Positions 1 to 8,521 of a stretch of DNA of 64,000 nt are shown here, in pieces. Source of the stretch: Psychroserpens sp. Hel_I_66 (GTDB lineage Bacteria > Bacteroidota > Bacteroidia > Flavobacteriales > Flavobacteriaceae); assembly GCF_000799465.1 (NCBI RefSeq), contig NZ_JUGU01000001.1, positions 1,860,001 to 1,924,000 on the forward strand, in the 5' to 3' direction. Both the position numbers and the translations under genes were made by a program. Position 1 is the first letter of the stretch. Every line of letters starts with the position of its first letter. The notes under the pieces were generated by a model. It was given only the letters and a program-made list of their open reading frames with translations. It searched no databases and was not told the DNA's origin.

Positions 1-157
1 CGGATTTGCTTACCTTGCAGAGTTTAACTTTGTGATCCCTTGGGCTGCAATGATCTGGGCAAGTATCATCACATTTATCGTCGCTGTGGTTTCTGGTTCT
101 TATCCTGCCATAAAAGCTGCTAAGCTGGATCCTGTGGAGTCTTTGAGATATGAGTAA
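1..157 (+). CDS. ABC transporter permease, FtsX/MacB type (C-terminal end only)
   Basis: The window opens inside this gene; the reading frame starting at base 2 runs to the TAA at 155-157. The visible 51 residues hold one hydrophobic helix (about residues 13-32) and end in SYPAIKAAKLDPVESLRYE. That ending is the typical C-terminus of FtsX-like permeases of the MacB family (PA.KAA.LDP.EALR.E), inner-membrane subunits of ABC exporters of lipoproteins, peptides or macrolides. Substrate cannot be judged from the fragment. The AraC-type gene that follows 21 bases later may be co-transcribed with it. Confidence 0.8.
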   Translation, partial: GFAYLAEFNFVIPWAAMIWASIITFIVAVVSGSYPAIKAAKLDPVESLRYE

Positions 158-178
158 TGCATAAATGAATTTTATTAC

Positions 179-1087
179 ATGTCCATTCCACTTTCCAAAC
201 ACCACATAAAAAGTATAAACAAAGCTTTAAATTATATTGAGTACCATTTAGAAAATGATTTGACTTTAGAGTGCGTTTCTAAAATCGCAAACTACTCGCC
301 TTACCATTTTCATCGCATTTTTAAAGCATTTACCAAAGAAACACTCAATCAATACGTTGCTAGAAAACGTGTAGAAAAAGCATCTGCTGTGTTACTTCGG
401 AAGAAAGAAGTGACAATTTCAGAATTGTCGTTGCAGTTTGGTTTTACCAGTAATTCCTCATTTACGAGAGCGTTTAAAAAGTTTTATGGTGAAAATCCGA
501 GTGATTTCCGAAGAAAAGGAAAAGGTAAATATAGCAAGATACGTCAAGTGAAAAGCAAGATCGGACAAGCATCAACACATTTTGAAGCGTATGTTTGTGA
601 CACCAATCAACATACGAATCAGATGCAATCAACTATTGAAGTAAAATCTATAGCCGACATTCACACTATTGGAACCTCCTGTATTGGTGTCCAAAATGTA
701 TCATCAACATTTCAAGATGTTCTGGAATGGGCTGGACCAAAAGGTTTATTGCGTGATCCAAACTTTAAAATGGCAACAGCCTATTATGATAGTTTTAAAA
801 TTACTGCACCAAATAAGGTGAGAATGCGAGCTTGCATAATTGTTGATGAGCCTTTAAATACTGATGGCGACATGTCGTTAGTTACCTTAACAAAAGGATT
901 GCACATCATTGCTCATCACGAGATACATATTGGTGAGTTTGAGCGCGCTTGGACTGAGCTATTTATTTGGATGAATACCAACGGTTACAAAATGCGCAAC
1001 GAACCGCCTTTTGAAATTTACCACAATGATTTTAACACGCATCCTGAGAAGAAATGCATTGTTTATTTTTATATTCCTGTGGCGTAA
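179..1087 (+). CDS. AraC-family transcriptional regulator with GyrI-like effector domain
   Basis: A 302-residue protein. Residues about 15-112 form an AraC-type double helix-turn-helix, with the second recognition segment in FGFTSNSSFTRAFKKFYGEN followed by PSDFRR. Residues about 150-302 match the GyrI-like / AraC effector-binding fold (Rob, BmrR, SBMC), including the late motif EFERAWTELFIWMNTNGY. Proteins of this layout bind a small molecule at the C-terminus and DNA at the N-terminus. The gene follows an ABC permease on the same strand, so it may regulate that exporter, but no operator is evident. The ligand is unknown. Two copies of the TTCCGAAG octamer lie inside the gene (395 and 506). 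Confidence 0.85.
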   Translation: MSIPLSKHHIKSINKALNYIEYHLENDLTLECVSKIANYSPYHFHRIFKAFTKETLNQYVARKRVEKASAVLLRKKEVTISELSLQFGFTSNSSFTRAFKKFYGENPSDFRRKGKGKYSKIRQVKSKIGQASTHFEAYVCDTNQHTNQMQSTIEVKSIADIHTIGTSCIGVQNVSSTFQDVLEWAGPKGLLRDPNFKMATAYYDSFKITAPNKVRMRACIIVDEPLNTDGDMSLVTLTKGLHIIAHHEIHIGEFERAWTELFIWMNTNGYKMRNEPPFEIYHNDFNTHPEKKCIVYFYIPVA

Positions 1088-1202
1088 CTATTGTCAATGC
1101 TGCGAATGGAGAGATCTATAATTAAAAAATTCTGCATCAAAAGCGTAATAACAATTGAGTAAGCTCAAAATTTAGTTTTTCAGAAAAAGCAAAACTCAAC
1201 AT

Positions 1203-1676
1203 TTATTTCCCTACCAAATTCTCAAAATATTGATATAGTTCTCCTTTTGTGATATTGGCTCCCTCTTGGATGAGCTTAAATTTGTCTTGACCTTTATCTT
1301 CGGAATATTCTTTTACTGCTGTAAACATTTCAACATGATCAGATAACAGGTTATCCTTAAACCAAGCATAGCCTTCTTTTGTGGTGATGTCGATATCTTT
1401 GTTCTTAATTTTTAAGGCTATCAATCGCATTTGCTTTTTTGCGCAATGGAATAAATGCATTTGCTGCGCAGAGATATGTTCTAAATAATTAACTTTAGAT
1501 AACACGCCTTGCCAAATCAAATCACTAAATACATCCAGTTCTTGTTCTGCAACTTCTGGTTTGTTTGCTTTAATATCTTTCCACTCCTCTGCGGTTATGG
1601 ATTGCGTTGCTAAAAAATTGATGAATTCTTGGTGTAATTCTTCAAATTGTTCTTTTGTAAGTCTTGAGTATTTCAT
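1203..1676 (-). CDS. Conserved Bacteroidota protein of unknown function (DUF6495-like)
   Basis: A 157-residue soluble, acidic, helical protein beginning MKYSRLTKEQFEELHQEF. It has no signal peptide or membrane segment. I recognise it as the short flavobacterial family annotated DUF6495; the family name is from memory and no function is known. It lies downstream of the ribosomal protein operon on the same strand but behind that operon's terminator, so it is probably transcribed on its own. Confidence 0.75.
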   Translation of the reverse strand: MKYSRLTKEQFEELHQEFINFLATQSITAEEWKDIKANKPEVAEQELDVFSDLIWQGVLSKVNYLEHISAQQMHLFHCAKKQMRLIALKIKNKDIDITTKEGYAWFKDNLLSDHVEMFTAVKEYSEDKGQDKFKLIQEGANITKGELYQYFENLVGK

Positions 1677-1783
1677 ATTACAAGCTTGATTTCCTAAATG
1701 GAGAAATGATTTTTAATTTTAATTTTCCGAAGAAAAACTGAATTGAGCCAGCCTTTGATTTTACACGAATAGGTTGGTTATGA

Positions 1784-1818
1784 AAAAAGCCTCATTCCGT
1801 AAAGGATTGAGGCTTTTT
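1784..1818 (-). terminator. Rho-independent terminator of the rpsF-rpsR-rplI operon
   Basis: AAAAAGCCTCA and TGAGGCTTTTT form a perfect 11-bp stem that extends inward through TTCC/GGA with one mismatch. On the minus strand it ends in a U run, 20 bases after the rplI stop codon. Confidence 0.85.
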
Positions 1819-1837
1819 AAAAAATTATTCTTTTAGA

Positions 1838-2299
1838 TTATGCTTCTGCAATAACTTCAAAAGTTAAATCTACAGTTACAGATCTATGTAATCTAATTGC
1901 AGCTTCGTACTGTCCTAAACGTTTGATGTTACCACCAACAATAGAGATAAATTTCTTATCTATATCGTGACCTTCGTTTTTAAGTGCGTTTGCTAAATCC
2001 ATATTGGTTATTGAACCAAATAATTTATCACCAGCAGTTGCACCAGTACCAGCTTTTGCTGTAAGTTTAATATCCAACAATTTGATTGCTTCTGCTGTTT
2101 TCTCTGCTTCTGCAATAACTGTTTTCTCTTTGTACTCTCTTTGTTTTAATAATTCTGCCAATGCTTTTTTAGCAGATGACGTTGCCATTACAGCGTGACC
2201 ATTAGGAATCAAAAAGTTTCTACCATAACCGTTCTTAACAGATACAATATCGTCTTTAAATCCTAAATTATCAACGTCTTGTTTTAATATAAGTTCCAT
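1838..2299 (-). CDS. rplI: 50S ribosomal protein L9
   Basis: A 153-residue protein, normal length for bacterial L9. The N-terminal rRNA-binding domain carries the signature VKNGYGRNFLIPNGHAVMAT (about residues 22-41). A long connecting helix (about 42-75) leads to the C-terminal domain with GDKLFGSIT. L9 binds 23S rRNA near the base of the L1 stalk and helps maintain frame and fidelity. It is the last gene of rpsF-rpsR-rplI, 13 bases after rpsR, and is followed by a strong terminator. Confidence 0.98.
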   Translation of the reverse strand: MELILKQDVDNLGFKDDIVSVKNGYGRNFLIPNGHAVMATSSAKKALAELLKQREYKEKTVIAEAEKTAEAIKLLDIKLTAKAGTGATAGDKLFGSITNMDLANALKNEGHDIDKKFISIVGGNIKRLGQYEAAIRLHRSVTVDLTFEVIAEA

Positions 2300-2312
2300 A
2301 GTTATTGGTATT

Positions 2313-2609
2313 TTATTTTAATAAATCTGCTACGTAAGGCATTAGCGCCAAGTGACGTGCTCTCTTTACAGCGACAGATACTTTTCTTTGGTATTTTAAT
2401 GATGTTCCTGTTAAACGTCTTGGTAAAATTTTACCTTGCTCGTTTACAAAGCCTAATAACCAATCTGCATCTTTGTAATCAACATACTTGATACCAGATT
2501 TCTTAAAACGACAGTATTTTTTCGCTTTGCTCGTGTCTATATTTAATGGAGTAAGATATCTAATCTCTCCATCTTTCTTTCCTTTTGCTTGTTGTTCTAT
2601 TGAAGACAT
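2313..2609 (-). CDS. rpsR: 30S ribosomal protein S18
   Basis: A 98-residue S18. Hallmarks are [18 protein letters not shown], then [20 protein letters not shown] and the C-terminal [14 protein letters not shown]18 pairs with S6 on the platform of the small subunit. The gene starts 2 bases after the rpsF stop codon, so translation is probably coupled. The N-terminal extension ([19 protein letters not shown]) is typical for Bacteroidota. Confidence 0.98.
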   Translation of the reverse strand: MSSIEQQAKGKKDGEIRYLTPLNIDTSKAKKYCRFKKSGIKYVDYKDADWLLGFVNEQGKILPRRLTGTSLKYQRKVSVAVKRARHLALMPYVADLLK

Positions 2610-2611
2610 AA

Positions 2612-2950
2612 TTACGCTTTTTGTTTATCTCTGTTTCTTCTCTTTTCTGCCCAAGCAATCGCATGCTTGTCTAATGCTACTGTTAAGTAACGCATAAAAC
2701 GCTCATCACGTCTAAACTCTACTTCTAATGGAGTGATATGCTCTCCATCTACAGTGTACTCAAATAAGTGGTAGAAACCACTTTTTTTGTTTTGGATTGG
2801 GTAAGCTAATTTTTTTAAGCCCCAATTTTCTTTGGCTATCATCTTCGCTCCTCGAGAAACAAGAAAATCTTCGTATTTCTGTACTGTTTCCTTTATCTGA
2901 TCTTCAGATAAAACGGGATTTAAGATGAAAACAGTTTCATAATGATTCAT
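2612..2950 (-). CDS. rpsF: 30S ribosomal protein S6
   Basis: A 112-residue S6 with the ferredoxin-like fold pattern: [19 protein letters not shown], the [19 protein letters not shown] strand-turn, and [19 protein letters not shown]. It binds S18 and 16S rRNA. It is the first gene of the ribosomal operon, and a well-formed promoter lies just upstream. Unlike many bacteria, no ssb gene separates rpsF and rpsR, which is the usual arrangement in this phylum. Confidence 0.98.
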   Translation of the reverse strand: MNHYETVFILNPVLSEDQIKETVQKYEDFLVSRGAKMIAKENWGLKKLAYPIQNKKSGFYHLFEYTVDGEHITPLEVEFRRDERFMRYLTVALDKHAIAWAEKRRNRDKQKA

Positions 2951-2982
2951 AAAAATCTATTTTATTGTGTTAAAAATGAGTG

Positions 2983-3014
2983 CAAAAATAATCATTATTT
3001 CTAATTCTGGCAAC
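2983..3014 (-). promoter_or_regulatory. Promoter of the rpsF operon
   Basis: Read on the minus strand there is TATTTTTG (2990-2983), matching the Bacteroidota -7 consensus TANNTTTG. A GTTG element (3014-3011) lies 20 bases upstream in the -33 position. The predicted start is about 25 bases ahead of the rpsF ATG. Confidence 0.65.
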
Positions 3015-3150
3015 GTTTTTGTATTTAAAATTCAAGAAGAAAACGATATCTTAAAATTATGTTAAAATTTACGGTTTACCGATGTTTTTTGGTTTTTAAC
3101 CGAATTTTTCGTACTATTGTCGATATCTTAACCTAAAATACAATAATGTT

Positions 3151-3846
3151 ATGACTTTAAACTGTGTAGTAGTTGATGATTCTGCGATTCAAAGGTTATC
3201 CATTGTAAAGTTAATTGAGAATCATAGCTCACTTAACCTTATAGCAGAATACAGTAGCGCATTAGAGACCAAAAACGGACTTAATACCCATAAAGTAGAT
3301 TTAATCTTCTTGGATATTGAGATGCCTGTACTTAACGGTTTCGAGCTACTCGACGTACTCAACAACAAACCCCAAATTATTTTCGTTACAGGTAAAACTG
3401 AATACGCATTTAAAGCTTTTAACTATGACGCAACCGACTATCTACAAAAACCTATTACTAGAGAAAGATTTAACCAATCTGTAGAAAAAGCGCTGGAGCA
3501 GCATAAATTAAAGCTAGATTTCAATGAAACTGATGGCGAACACATCTTTGTCAAAAGTAACCTAAAAAAACGTAAGGTTTACATAAAAGATATCAAATGG
3601 ATCGAAGCCCTCGGTGATTACGTAAAACTCGTTACCGAAGAAAACAGCCTCGTCGTTTTATCTACTATGAAAGCTTTTGAAGCAGAATTGCCAGAAGGCA
3701 AATTCTTAAGAATCCATAAATCATATATCGTAAACCTTGATAAGGTGGATAGATTTAACAGTAAAAATGTAGAAGTTGGTGCTTATGAAATACCATTGAG
3801 CAGAAATAAGAAAACCCAACTCGTTGACGCATTAAACAATATTTAA
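3151..3846 (+). CDS. LytTR-family response regulator
   Basis: A 231-residue protein. Residues 1-118 are a receiver domain: acidic pair DD (9-10), phosphoacceptor Asp in DLIFLDIEMP (about 55), conserved Lys in QKPI (about 104). Residues about 135-231 are a LytTR DNA-binding domain (IKWIEALGDYVKLVT, LRIHKSYIVNLDKV). It is a transcription factor activated by a LytS-like kinase. No kinase is adjacent, so it is an orphan here; a complete kinase/regulator pair of the same class lies at 9.8-12.3 kb. Confidence 0.92.
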   Translation: MTLNCVVVDDSAIQRLSIVKLIENHSSLNLIAEYSSALETKNGLNTHKVDLIFLDIEMPVLNGFELLDVLNNKPQIIFVTGKTEYAFKAFNYDATDYLQKPITRERFNQSVEKALEQHKLKLDFNETDGEHIFVKSNLKKRKVYIKDIKWIEALGDYVKLVTEENSLVVLSTMKAFEAELPEGKFLRIHKSYIVNLDKVDRFNSKNVEVGAYEIPLSRNKKTQLVDALNNI

Positions 3847-3905
3847 GGATGAAATAACATTACATTTCAGTCTTAATTGCCCTAATGACTAACTAACATT
3901 TGTTG

Positions 3906-3933
3906 AAAATCCCACCGCTCAGTGGGATTTTTT
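3906..3933 (+). terminator. Terminator of the LytTR regulator gene
   Basis: AAAATCCCAC and GTGGGATTTT form a perfect 10-bp stem with a six-base loop and a following T run. Confidence 0.85.
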
Positions 3934-3998
3934 ATTTACTGTTTTTCTTCGGAAATGGGCTGTACTGCATTATAGTCTTTAAGATAACACCTTTCCCA

Positions 3999-6452
3999 CT
4001 AATAATTATCCACATTCAAAATCACACGAATAGGCCTAAAATCCTTCACACTCAAAAAACTAGTGTTGATTTTTAAAATCGCTTCTTTGGTTTTACCCAA
4101 CGATTGTTTCTGGGGAATCTTAACCAAAATGTGTTTCAAATACTGATTTCTAATTCTTGCCACAGGCGGAAATTCTGGGCCTAGAACATGTTTATCAAAA
4201 ACAGTTCGCAATGAGCGTGCATACCAATCTGCTCCAACGTCAACTTTTTGATAATCCTTATGCTTCAATGTGATTTTTATCATCCTAAACACTGGCGGAT
4301 ATTTATACACATGACGCTCTCCCAACTGCTCTTCAAACATATCAAAATAGCTATTTGTAGAGACCTGCTGCAAAATTTTATGATATGGGTTATACGTTTG
4401 AATCAATACCTTCCCACGTTCTTCCGTTCGTCCTGCCCTACCAGATACTTGAGCCATTAGCTGATAACTACGTTCGTGTGCTCTAAAATCGGGGAAGTTG
4501 AGCATATTATCTGCATTCATGATCCCAACAAGCTTAACATTTCTAAAATCTAAACCTTTTGTCAACATCTGTGTACCAACCAAAATATCAATCTCACCTT
4601 GTTCTAAAGCAGTTATAATTTTTTCGTAACCGTATTTTCCTCGTGTGGTATCTAGATCCATACGACCTACAACATGGTCTGGAAATAATAATTTTGCCTC
4701 CTGCTCTACCTGCTCTGTCCCAAAACCTTTGCTATCCAATTCTACACTACCACAAGCTTCACAGCTTTTTGGCATCACCGAGTTATAACCACAATAATGG
4801 CAGCGCAACTGATTTCTATATTGATGAAACGTCAAACTCACATCACAATTAGGACATTGAGGTGCATGACCACAAGAATTACATTCTATGATTGGAGAAA
4901 AGCCACGTCGATTTTGAAACAGTATAATTTGATACCCATTTTCTAGTGTTTCGGTCATTTCCTCAATGAGTCGATCACTAAAATGACCTTTCATACGCTT
5001 TCGTTTCTGCTTATCTTTAATATCTACAAGCTCTACATCTGGCATCATCACATTGTTGTAACGATGATTTAATTCTACCAAACCATATTTACCTTGCTGT
5101 GCATTATAGTAACTTTCTAGACTTGGTGTAGCAGATCCTAAAAGAGTTTTACTTTTGAAGATATTTGCCAACACAATTGCCGAATCTCTTGCGTGATATC
5201 TTGGTGCTGGATCAAACTGTTTGTATGACGATTCATGCTCTTCATCTACGATGATTAGTCCAAGATTTTTAAACGGTAATAATACCGAAGAACGCGCTCC
5301 CAAAATAATCTGAGCTGTTGGCGAATTATTGAGTACATTGTTCCAAACTTCAACACGTTCGTTTGTGGAATATTTACTGTGATAAACCGCTACCTTTTCT
5401 CCAAAATAATTTTGAAGTCGTTCTACCAATTGTGTGGTCAATGCAATTTCTGGTAAGAGATACAAAACTTGTTTCCCCTTTTCTATTTGAGCTTCAATGA
5501 GTTTGACATAGACTTCTGTTTTTCCTGAAGAAGTCACTCCATGAATTAATGTAATGTTTTGACTATCAAAACTTTTAGTTATTTCACTTAAAGCTTTTTC
5601 TTGATATTCATTTAACTGTTTTGAATCTTCATTCTCGTCGTCATCATACAGAACACGATCCATTTGAATGTGGTATTCTTCAAGAATCCCTTTATCAATT
5701 AAACTTTTAATAATAGATGAAGACGCATCACTTTCCGCAGACAAATCAGAAACTTTTATCGGTTTTTTTGTTTGCGCCGAAATAGAAAACAACGTCATAA
5801 TAACGTCCCTTTGTTTTGGAGCTCTACTCAACTCTTCCATTAAATTTTGTAGGCCATTTTCCGAAGAAAACTGAGCTGTAATTTTAACGTATCTAACTAA
5901 TTTTGGTTTGTACTTCTCATAGATTTCCTCTTGAACAGAAATGGCGTTTTTCTCCAATAAACGTTTGATAACTGGTAACACATTTTTCTTATCCAAAATG
6001 GACATCATGTCTTGTATTTTTAATGATGATTGATGATGTAATGCTTCGTAAACCACGAACTCATCATCTTTTAAATCGGTATCATTAATAACCTGTTCGT
6101 CGTTTTTAGTGATAATGGTCTCGCTCTCTAGTATAAAAGCACTTGGCAAAGCTGCTCGCATCACATCACCAAGCGTACACATATAGTATTTAGAAATCCA
6201 CTGCCAGTGTTGTAATTGTTGAGCCGTGACGATAGGTATTTCGTCTAGTATTTGATGGATCTCCTTCGCGTCATACACTAAAGGTGCATTTGTATGAATA
6301 TCAATAACGAGCGCTGTGTAAATCTTTGATTTCCCGAAGGGAACAGAGACACGAATTCCTGGTTGCAGAAAATCGGCTTCAGCTTTTGTAATCGCATAGG
6401 TGAAGCTTTTTTCTAAGGGAATTGGCAGTATGACATTAATAAAATGACCCAT
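3999..6452 (-). CDS. priA: Primosomal protein N' (replication restart helicase PriA)
   Basis: An 817-residue superfamily 2 helicase. The N-terminal 3' DNA-binding domain (about 1-105) is followed by an insertion, Walker A GVTSSGKT at 305-312 and the Walker B box VDEEHES. The zinc region holds CNSCGHAPQCPNCD followed by CHYCGY and CEACG, so all eight Cys are present. Then come helicase motifs including QVSGRAGR. PriA reloads the replisome at stalled forks and recombination intermediates. A perfect -7 box (6464-6457) ends only 4 bases before the ATG. The N-terminus (FINVILPIPLEKSFTYAI) matches the family, so the message may be leaderless. Confidence 0.97.
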   Translation of the reverse strand: MGHFINVILPIPLEKSFTYAITKAEADFLQPGIRVSVPFGKSKIYTALVIDIHTNAPLVYDAKEIHQILDEIPIVTAQQLQHWQWISKYYMCTLGDVMRAALPSAFILESETIITKNDEQVINDTDLKDDEFVVYEALHHQSSLKIQDMMSILDKKNVLPVIKRLLEKNAISVQEEIYEKYKPKLVRYVKITAQFSSENGLQNLMEELSRAPKQRDVIMTLFSISAQTKKPIKVSDLSAESDASSSIIKSLIDKGILEEYHIQMDRVLYDDDENEDSKQLNEYQEKALSEITKSFDSQNITLIHGVTSSGKTEVYVKLIEAQIEKGKQVLYLLPEIALTTQLVERLQNYFGEKVAVYHSKYSTNERVEVWNNVLNNSPTAQIILGARSSVLLPFKNLGLIIVDEEHESSYKQFDPAPRYHARDSAIVLANIFKSKTLLGSATPSLESYYNAQQGKYGLVELNHRYNNVMMPDVELVDIKDKQKRKRMKGHFSDRLIEEMTETLENGYQIILFQNRRGFSPIIECNSCGHAPQCPNCDVSLTFHQYRNQLRCHYCGYNSVMPKSCEACGSVELDSKGFGTEQVEQEAKLLFPDHVVGRMDLDTTRGKYGYEKIITALEQGEIDILVGTQMLTKGLDFRNVKLVGIMNADNMLNFPDFRAHERSYQLMAQVSGRAGRTEERGKVLIQTYNPYHKILQQVSTNSYFDMFEEQLGERHVYKYPPVFRMIKITLKHKDYQKVDVGADWYARSLRTVFDKHVLGPEFPPVARIRNQYLKHILVKIPQKQSLGKTKEAILKINTSFLSVKDFRPIRVILNVDNY

Positions 6453-6456
6453 ACGC

Positions 6457-6464
6457 CAAAGGTA
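6457..6464 (-). promoter_or_regulatory. Candidate -7 promoter box of priA
   Basis: TACCTTTG on the minus strand fits TANNTTTG exactly. It lies so close to the ATG at 6452 that transcription would start at or next to the start codon. No good -33 element is visible because that position falls in the neighbouring terminator stem. Confidence 0.45.
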
Positions 6465-6476
6465 ATAGGTTTACAT

Positions 6477-6507
6477 AAAAAAACCATCTTTGTGAGTGAT
6501 GGTTTTA
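6477..6507 (-). terminator. Terminator of the 7865-6525 gene run
   Basis: On the minus strand AAAACCATC and GATGGTTTT pair around a nine-base loop and are followed by a run of T. It lies 18 bases after the stop codon at 6525. Confidence 0.8.
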
Positions 6508-6524
6508 CATTGAAAATTATTTTA

Positions 6525-7403
6525 TTAATTATCTATTTTAAATAACTTTTTAAGCGATGACGTATCTGTCTTCTTGGTTCTAGTTTCTATTTTCGCTTTA
6601 CTTTTTGTGTTTTTTGTAGTTGTTCTTCCTCTCACTTTAGATTGAGCCCTTCTGTTATTCTTATTAGCATCTAAAGGATTTGGATGGTCTGTACCTCGTT
6701 TTGGGATATTCGCAATTGTACCACCATTATTTTTATCTGCAATAGCTCGTAAAATGGCAACTTGAGCATCTAGCTCTCCAAAGTAAGCCAAATCATATAG
6801 CACAATAGCTTCAGTATAATTTTTGTTTTCTTCATGAATTAAGGCCATTAAAAGCAATTCGTGTCGCCTAGATTTTACATTATCTTTATTAGGATTTGTT
6901 TCTATACAAGATTTAATATCTGCTTCTGCTTCTGCTAAATTTCCCAAATTATAATGCAACTGTGCTCTGTTAAAATAACTATAGGTGTTGGGTGACATAG
7001 CTACGAGTTGGTTAAATTTTTCCAAATCACTTTCTCTAGCTTGTTCTCTCACAATGAGCTTTTTACTTAATTTTTCTCTTTCTAAATGCTCAAAATAGGC
7101 CTTGCATGTGTAGACTAATTCCGACTGCATAGCAACAATCAAATCTTTTCTAGCGAGTTGACCCAAAAGCATTTTTTTATTGATGTCTTCTTCTACTATT
7201 TGCGCATCAATTTGTATCGCATATGTTGGCAAAGTTTCTCTAAAACAGGCTTTATACGCATTTTCTGTGAGCTTTCGCTTTTGACTTTCGAGCGTGAGAC
7301 AATCACACATATCTGTTCTAAATGCTGATTTGTATGCTTGACTTGAGGCTAAATTTCCTAAGAAAACAACACTCAATACAACAATGGTGTTTTTAATTTT
7401 CAT
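6525..7403 (-). CDS. Exported TPR-containing protein of unknown function
   Basis: A 292-residue protein with an N-terminal signal peptide (residues about 1-22, ending near LASSQA). A conserved-looking Cys pair occurs in DMCDCLTLESQKRKL. A helical region around 150-230 has two TPR-like units (YFNRAQLHYNLGNLAEAEAD and LMALIHEENKNYTEAIVLYD). The C-terminal 60 residues are Lys/Arg/Thr-rich and probably disordered. I do not recognise a specific family. It starts 12 bases after the preceding exported protein gene and probably shares its transcript. Confidence 0.7.
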   Translation of the reverse strand: MKIKNTIVVLSVVFLGNLASSQAYKSAFRTDMCDCLTLESQKRKLTENAYKACFRETLPTYAIQIDAQIVEEDINKKMLLGQLARKDLIVAMQSELVYTCKAYFEHLEREKLSKKLIVREQARESDLEKFNQLVAMSPNTYSYFNRAQLHYNLGNLAEAEADIKSCIETNPNKDNVKSRRHELLLMALIHEENKNYTEAIVLYDLAYFGELDAQVAILRAIADKNNGGTIANIPKRGTDHPNPLDANKNNRRAQSKVRGRTTTKNTKSKAKIETRTKKTDTSSLKKLFKIDN

Positions 7404-7415
7404 TTTATGATTCTT

Positions 7416-7865
7416 TTAATTTTTATCGTCCTCTTCATCCTCTTCATCTGTTCCCACAAAATAAGCTTTGACTGTTTTTATACAGTATTTTAACGCTTTT
7501 TTAGATTTATTGAGATTAATTGTTGCTTTACCTTTTCGCATAATATTCTCATTTCCGCTGGTCATATCATCCACGATTGTTGGTAATACCTGCCATAAAC
7601 TATCTAAATCTCTCTCTGCTCTTTCAACAAGCGCATCTTCAATCTCAGAAGGCACCTCAACACCAGCTTGAGTTAAACTGTCATACACAAAAACTTTATG
7701 ATAAAGATCAAAGGTGTTGTCTACAAATTGATCAACACTTTTAATTTTTGAAGCGCGTTTTGGTGGTTTTTGGCGTTTAGGTTGTGAAAATCCAAAGAGC
7801 GGAATTAAAAATATAACGACTATAACTGCGGAAATGTACTGATGTAATTTAGATATTGCTTTCAT
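7416..7865 (-). CDS. Small exported protein of unknown function
   Basis: A 149-residue protein with a signal sequence (hydrophobic segment about residues 10-27, ending FGFSQ). A basic stretch PKRQKPPKRASKIK follows, then a helical domain, and the tail is very acidic (DEEDEEDDKN). No family is recognised. It lies directly upstream of the TPR protein gene and the two probably form a two-gene operon ended by the hairpin at 6477-6507. Confidence 0.65.
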   Translation of the reverse strand: MKAISKLHQYISAVIVVIFLIPLFGFSQPKRQKPPKRASKIKSVDQFVDNTFDLYHKVFVYDSLTQAGVEVPSEIEDALVERAERDLDSLWQVLPTIVDDMTSGNENIMRKGKATINLNKSKKALKYCIKTVKAYFVGTDEEDEEDDKN

Positions 7866-7918
7866 GAGTTTTGGATTAATAACAGTTAATTATTTAAAGG
7901 AGATTACAGACTAAAGGA

Positions 7919-8452
7919 TTAATAATTGATTGTTCCGTTCATGGTTAGAATGGTTTCTGAATCTACATTGATAACAGTAGTATCGTCAAACACAATGGTT
8001 TTTGAAATCTTATCTACGCTAAAACCTATGCCACAATCTGTATTATCTGCAGAACTTGTTGGAGGTGTTGAACACACATATCTATATTCTACGCCATCAC
8101 TAATAATAACCATAGAGATCACTTTATTGACATCTGCATTATCGCCAATTGTAAATTGAGCTGCAACGATGACAAAAGCATTTGAAAAATTGGTTGGTAC
8201 TAATTCTCCATTTTCTATGGTCGTATTTTCGTCTAACAGTGTAACAGAACTATTTGTACCAGTAGTATCCAATCCATTGGGATCAATATTACCAACGGTT
8301 AATGAGCTCCCTACTATTGTAGTATCTGGTCCAGATAATTGTATCGTACCAAATATCAAATTACCACTTGAGTTAGAATCATCATCGCCAGAGCAACCAA
8401 TAATTAGGAGTGTTAGTATTAAGGCTTTAATAAAATTGAATGTTGTTTTCAT
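7919..8452 (-). CDS. Surface lipoprotein of unknown function
   Basis: A 177-residue protein with a lipoprotein signal: hydrophobic ALILTLLIIG followed by Cys20. The residues after the Cys are SGDDDSN, an acidic stretch of the kind that acts in Bacteroidota as a lipoprotein export signal for surface display. The mature part is Thr/Ser/Asp-rich with predicted beta character and contains two further Cys (in YVCSTPPTSSADNTDCGIG) that could form a disulfide. No domain is recognised. It lies on the same strand as the T9SS protein upstream. Confidence 0.7.
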   Translation of the reverse strand: MKTTFNFIKALILTLLIIGCSGDDDSNSSGNLIFGTIQLSGPDTTIVGSSLTVGNIDPNGLDTTGTNSSVTLLDENTTIENGELVPTNFSNAFVIVAAQFTIGDNADVNKVISMVIISDGVEYRYVCSTPPTSSADNTDCGIGFSVDKISKTIVFDDTTVINVDSETILTMNGTINY

Positions 8453-8521
8453 GATTTATGGTTTTTATTTTAATATTGATAGGGTTTTGAGTCTGAAACT
8501 TTCCGAAGAAAAAAAAATCAG

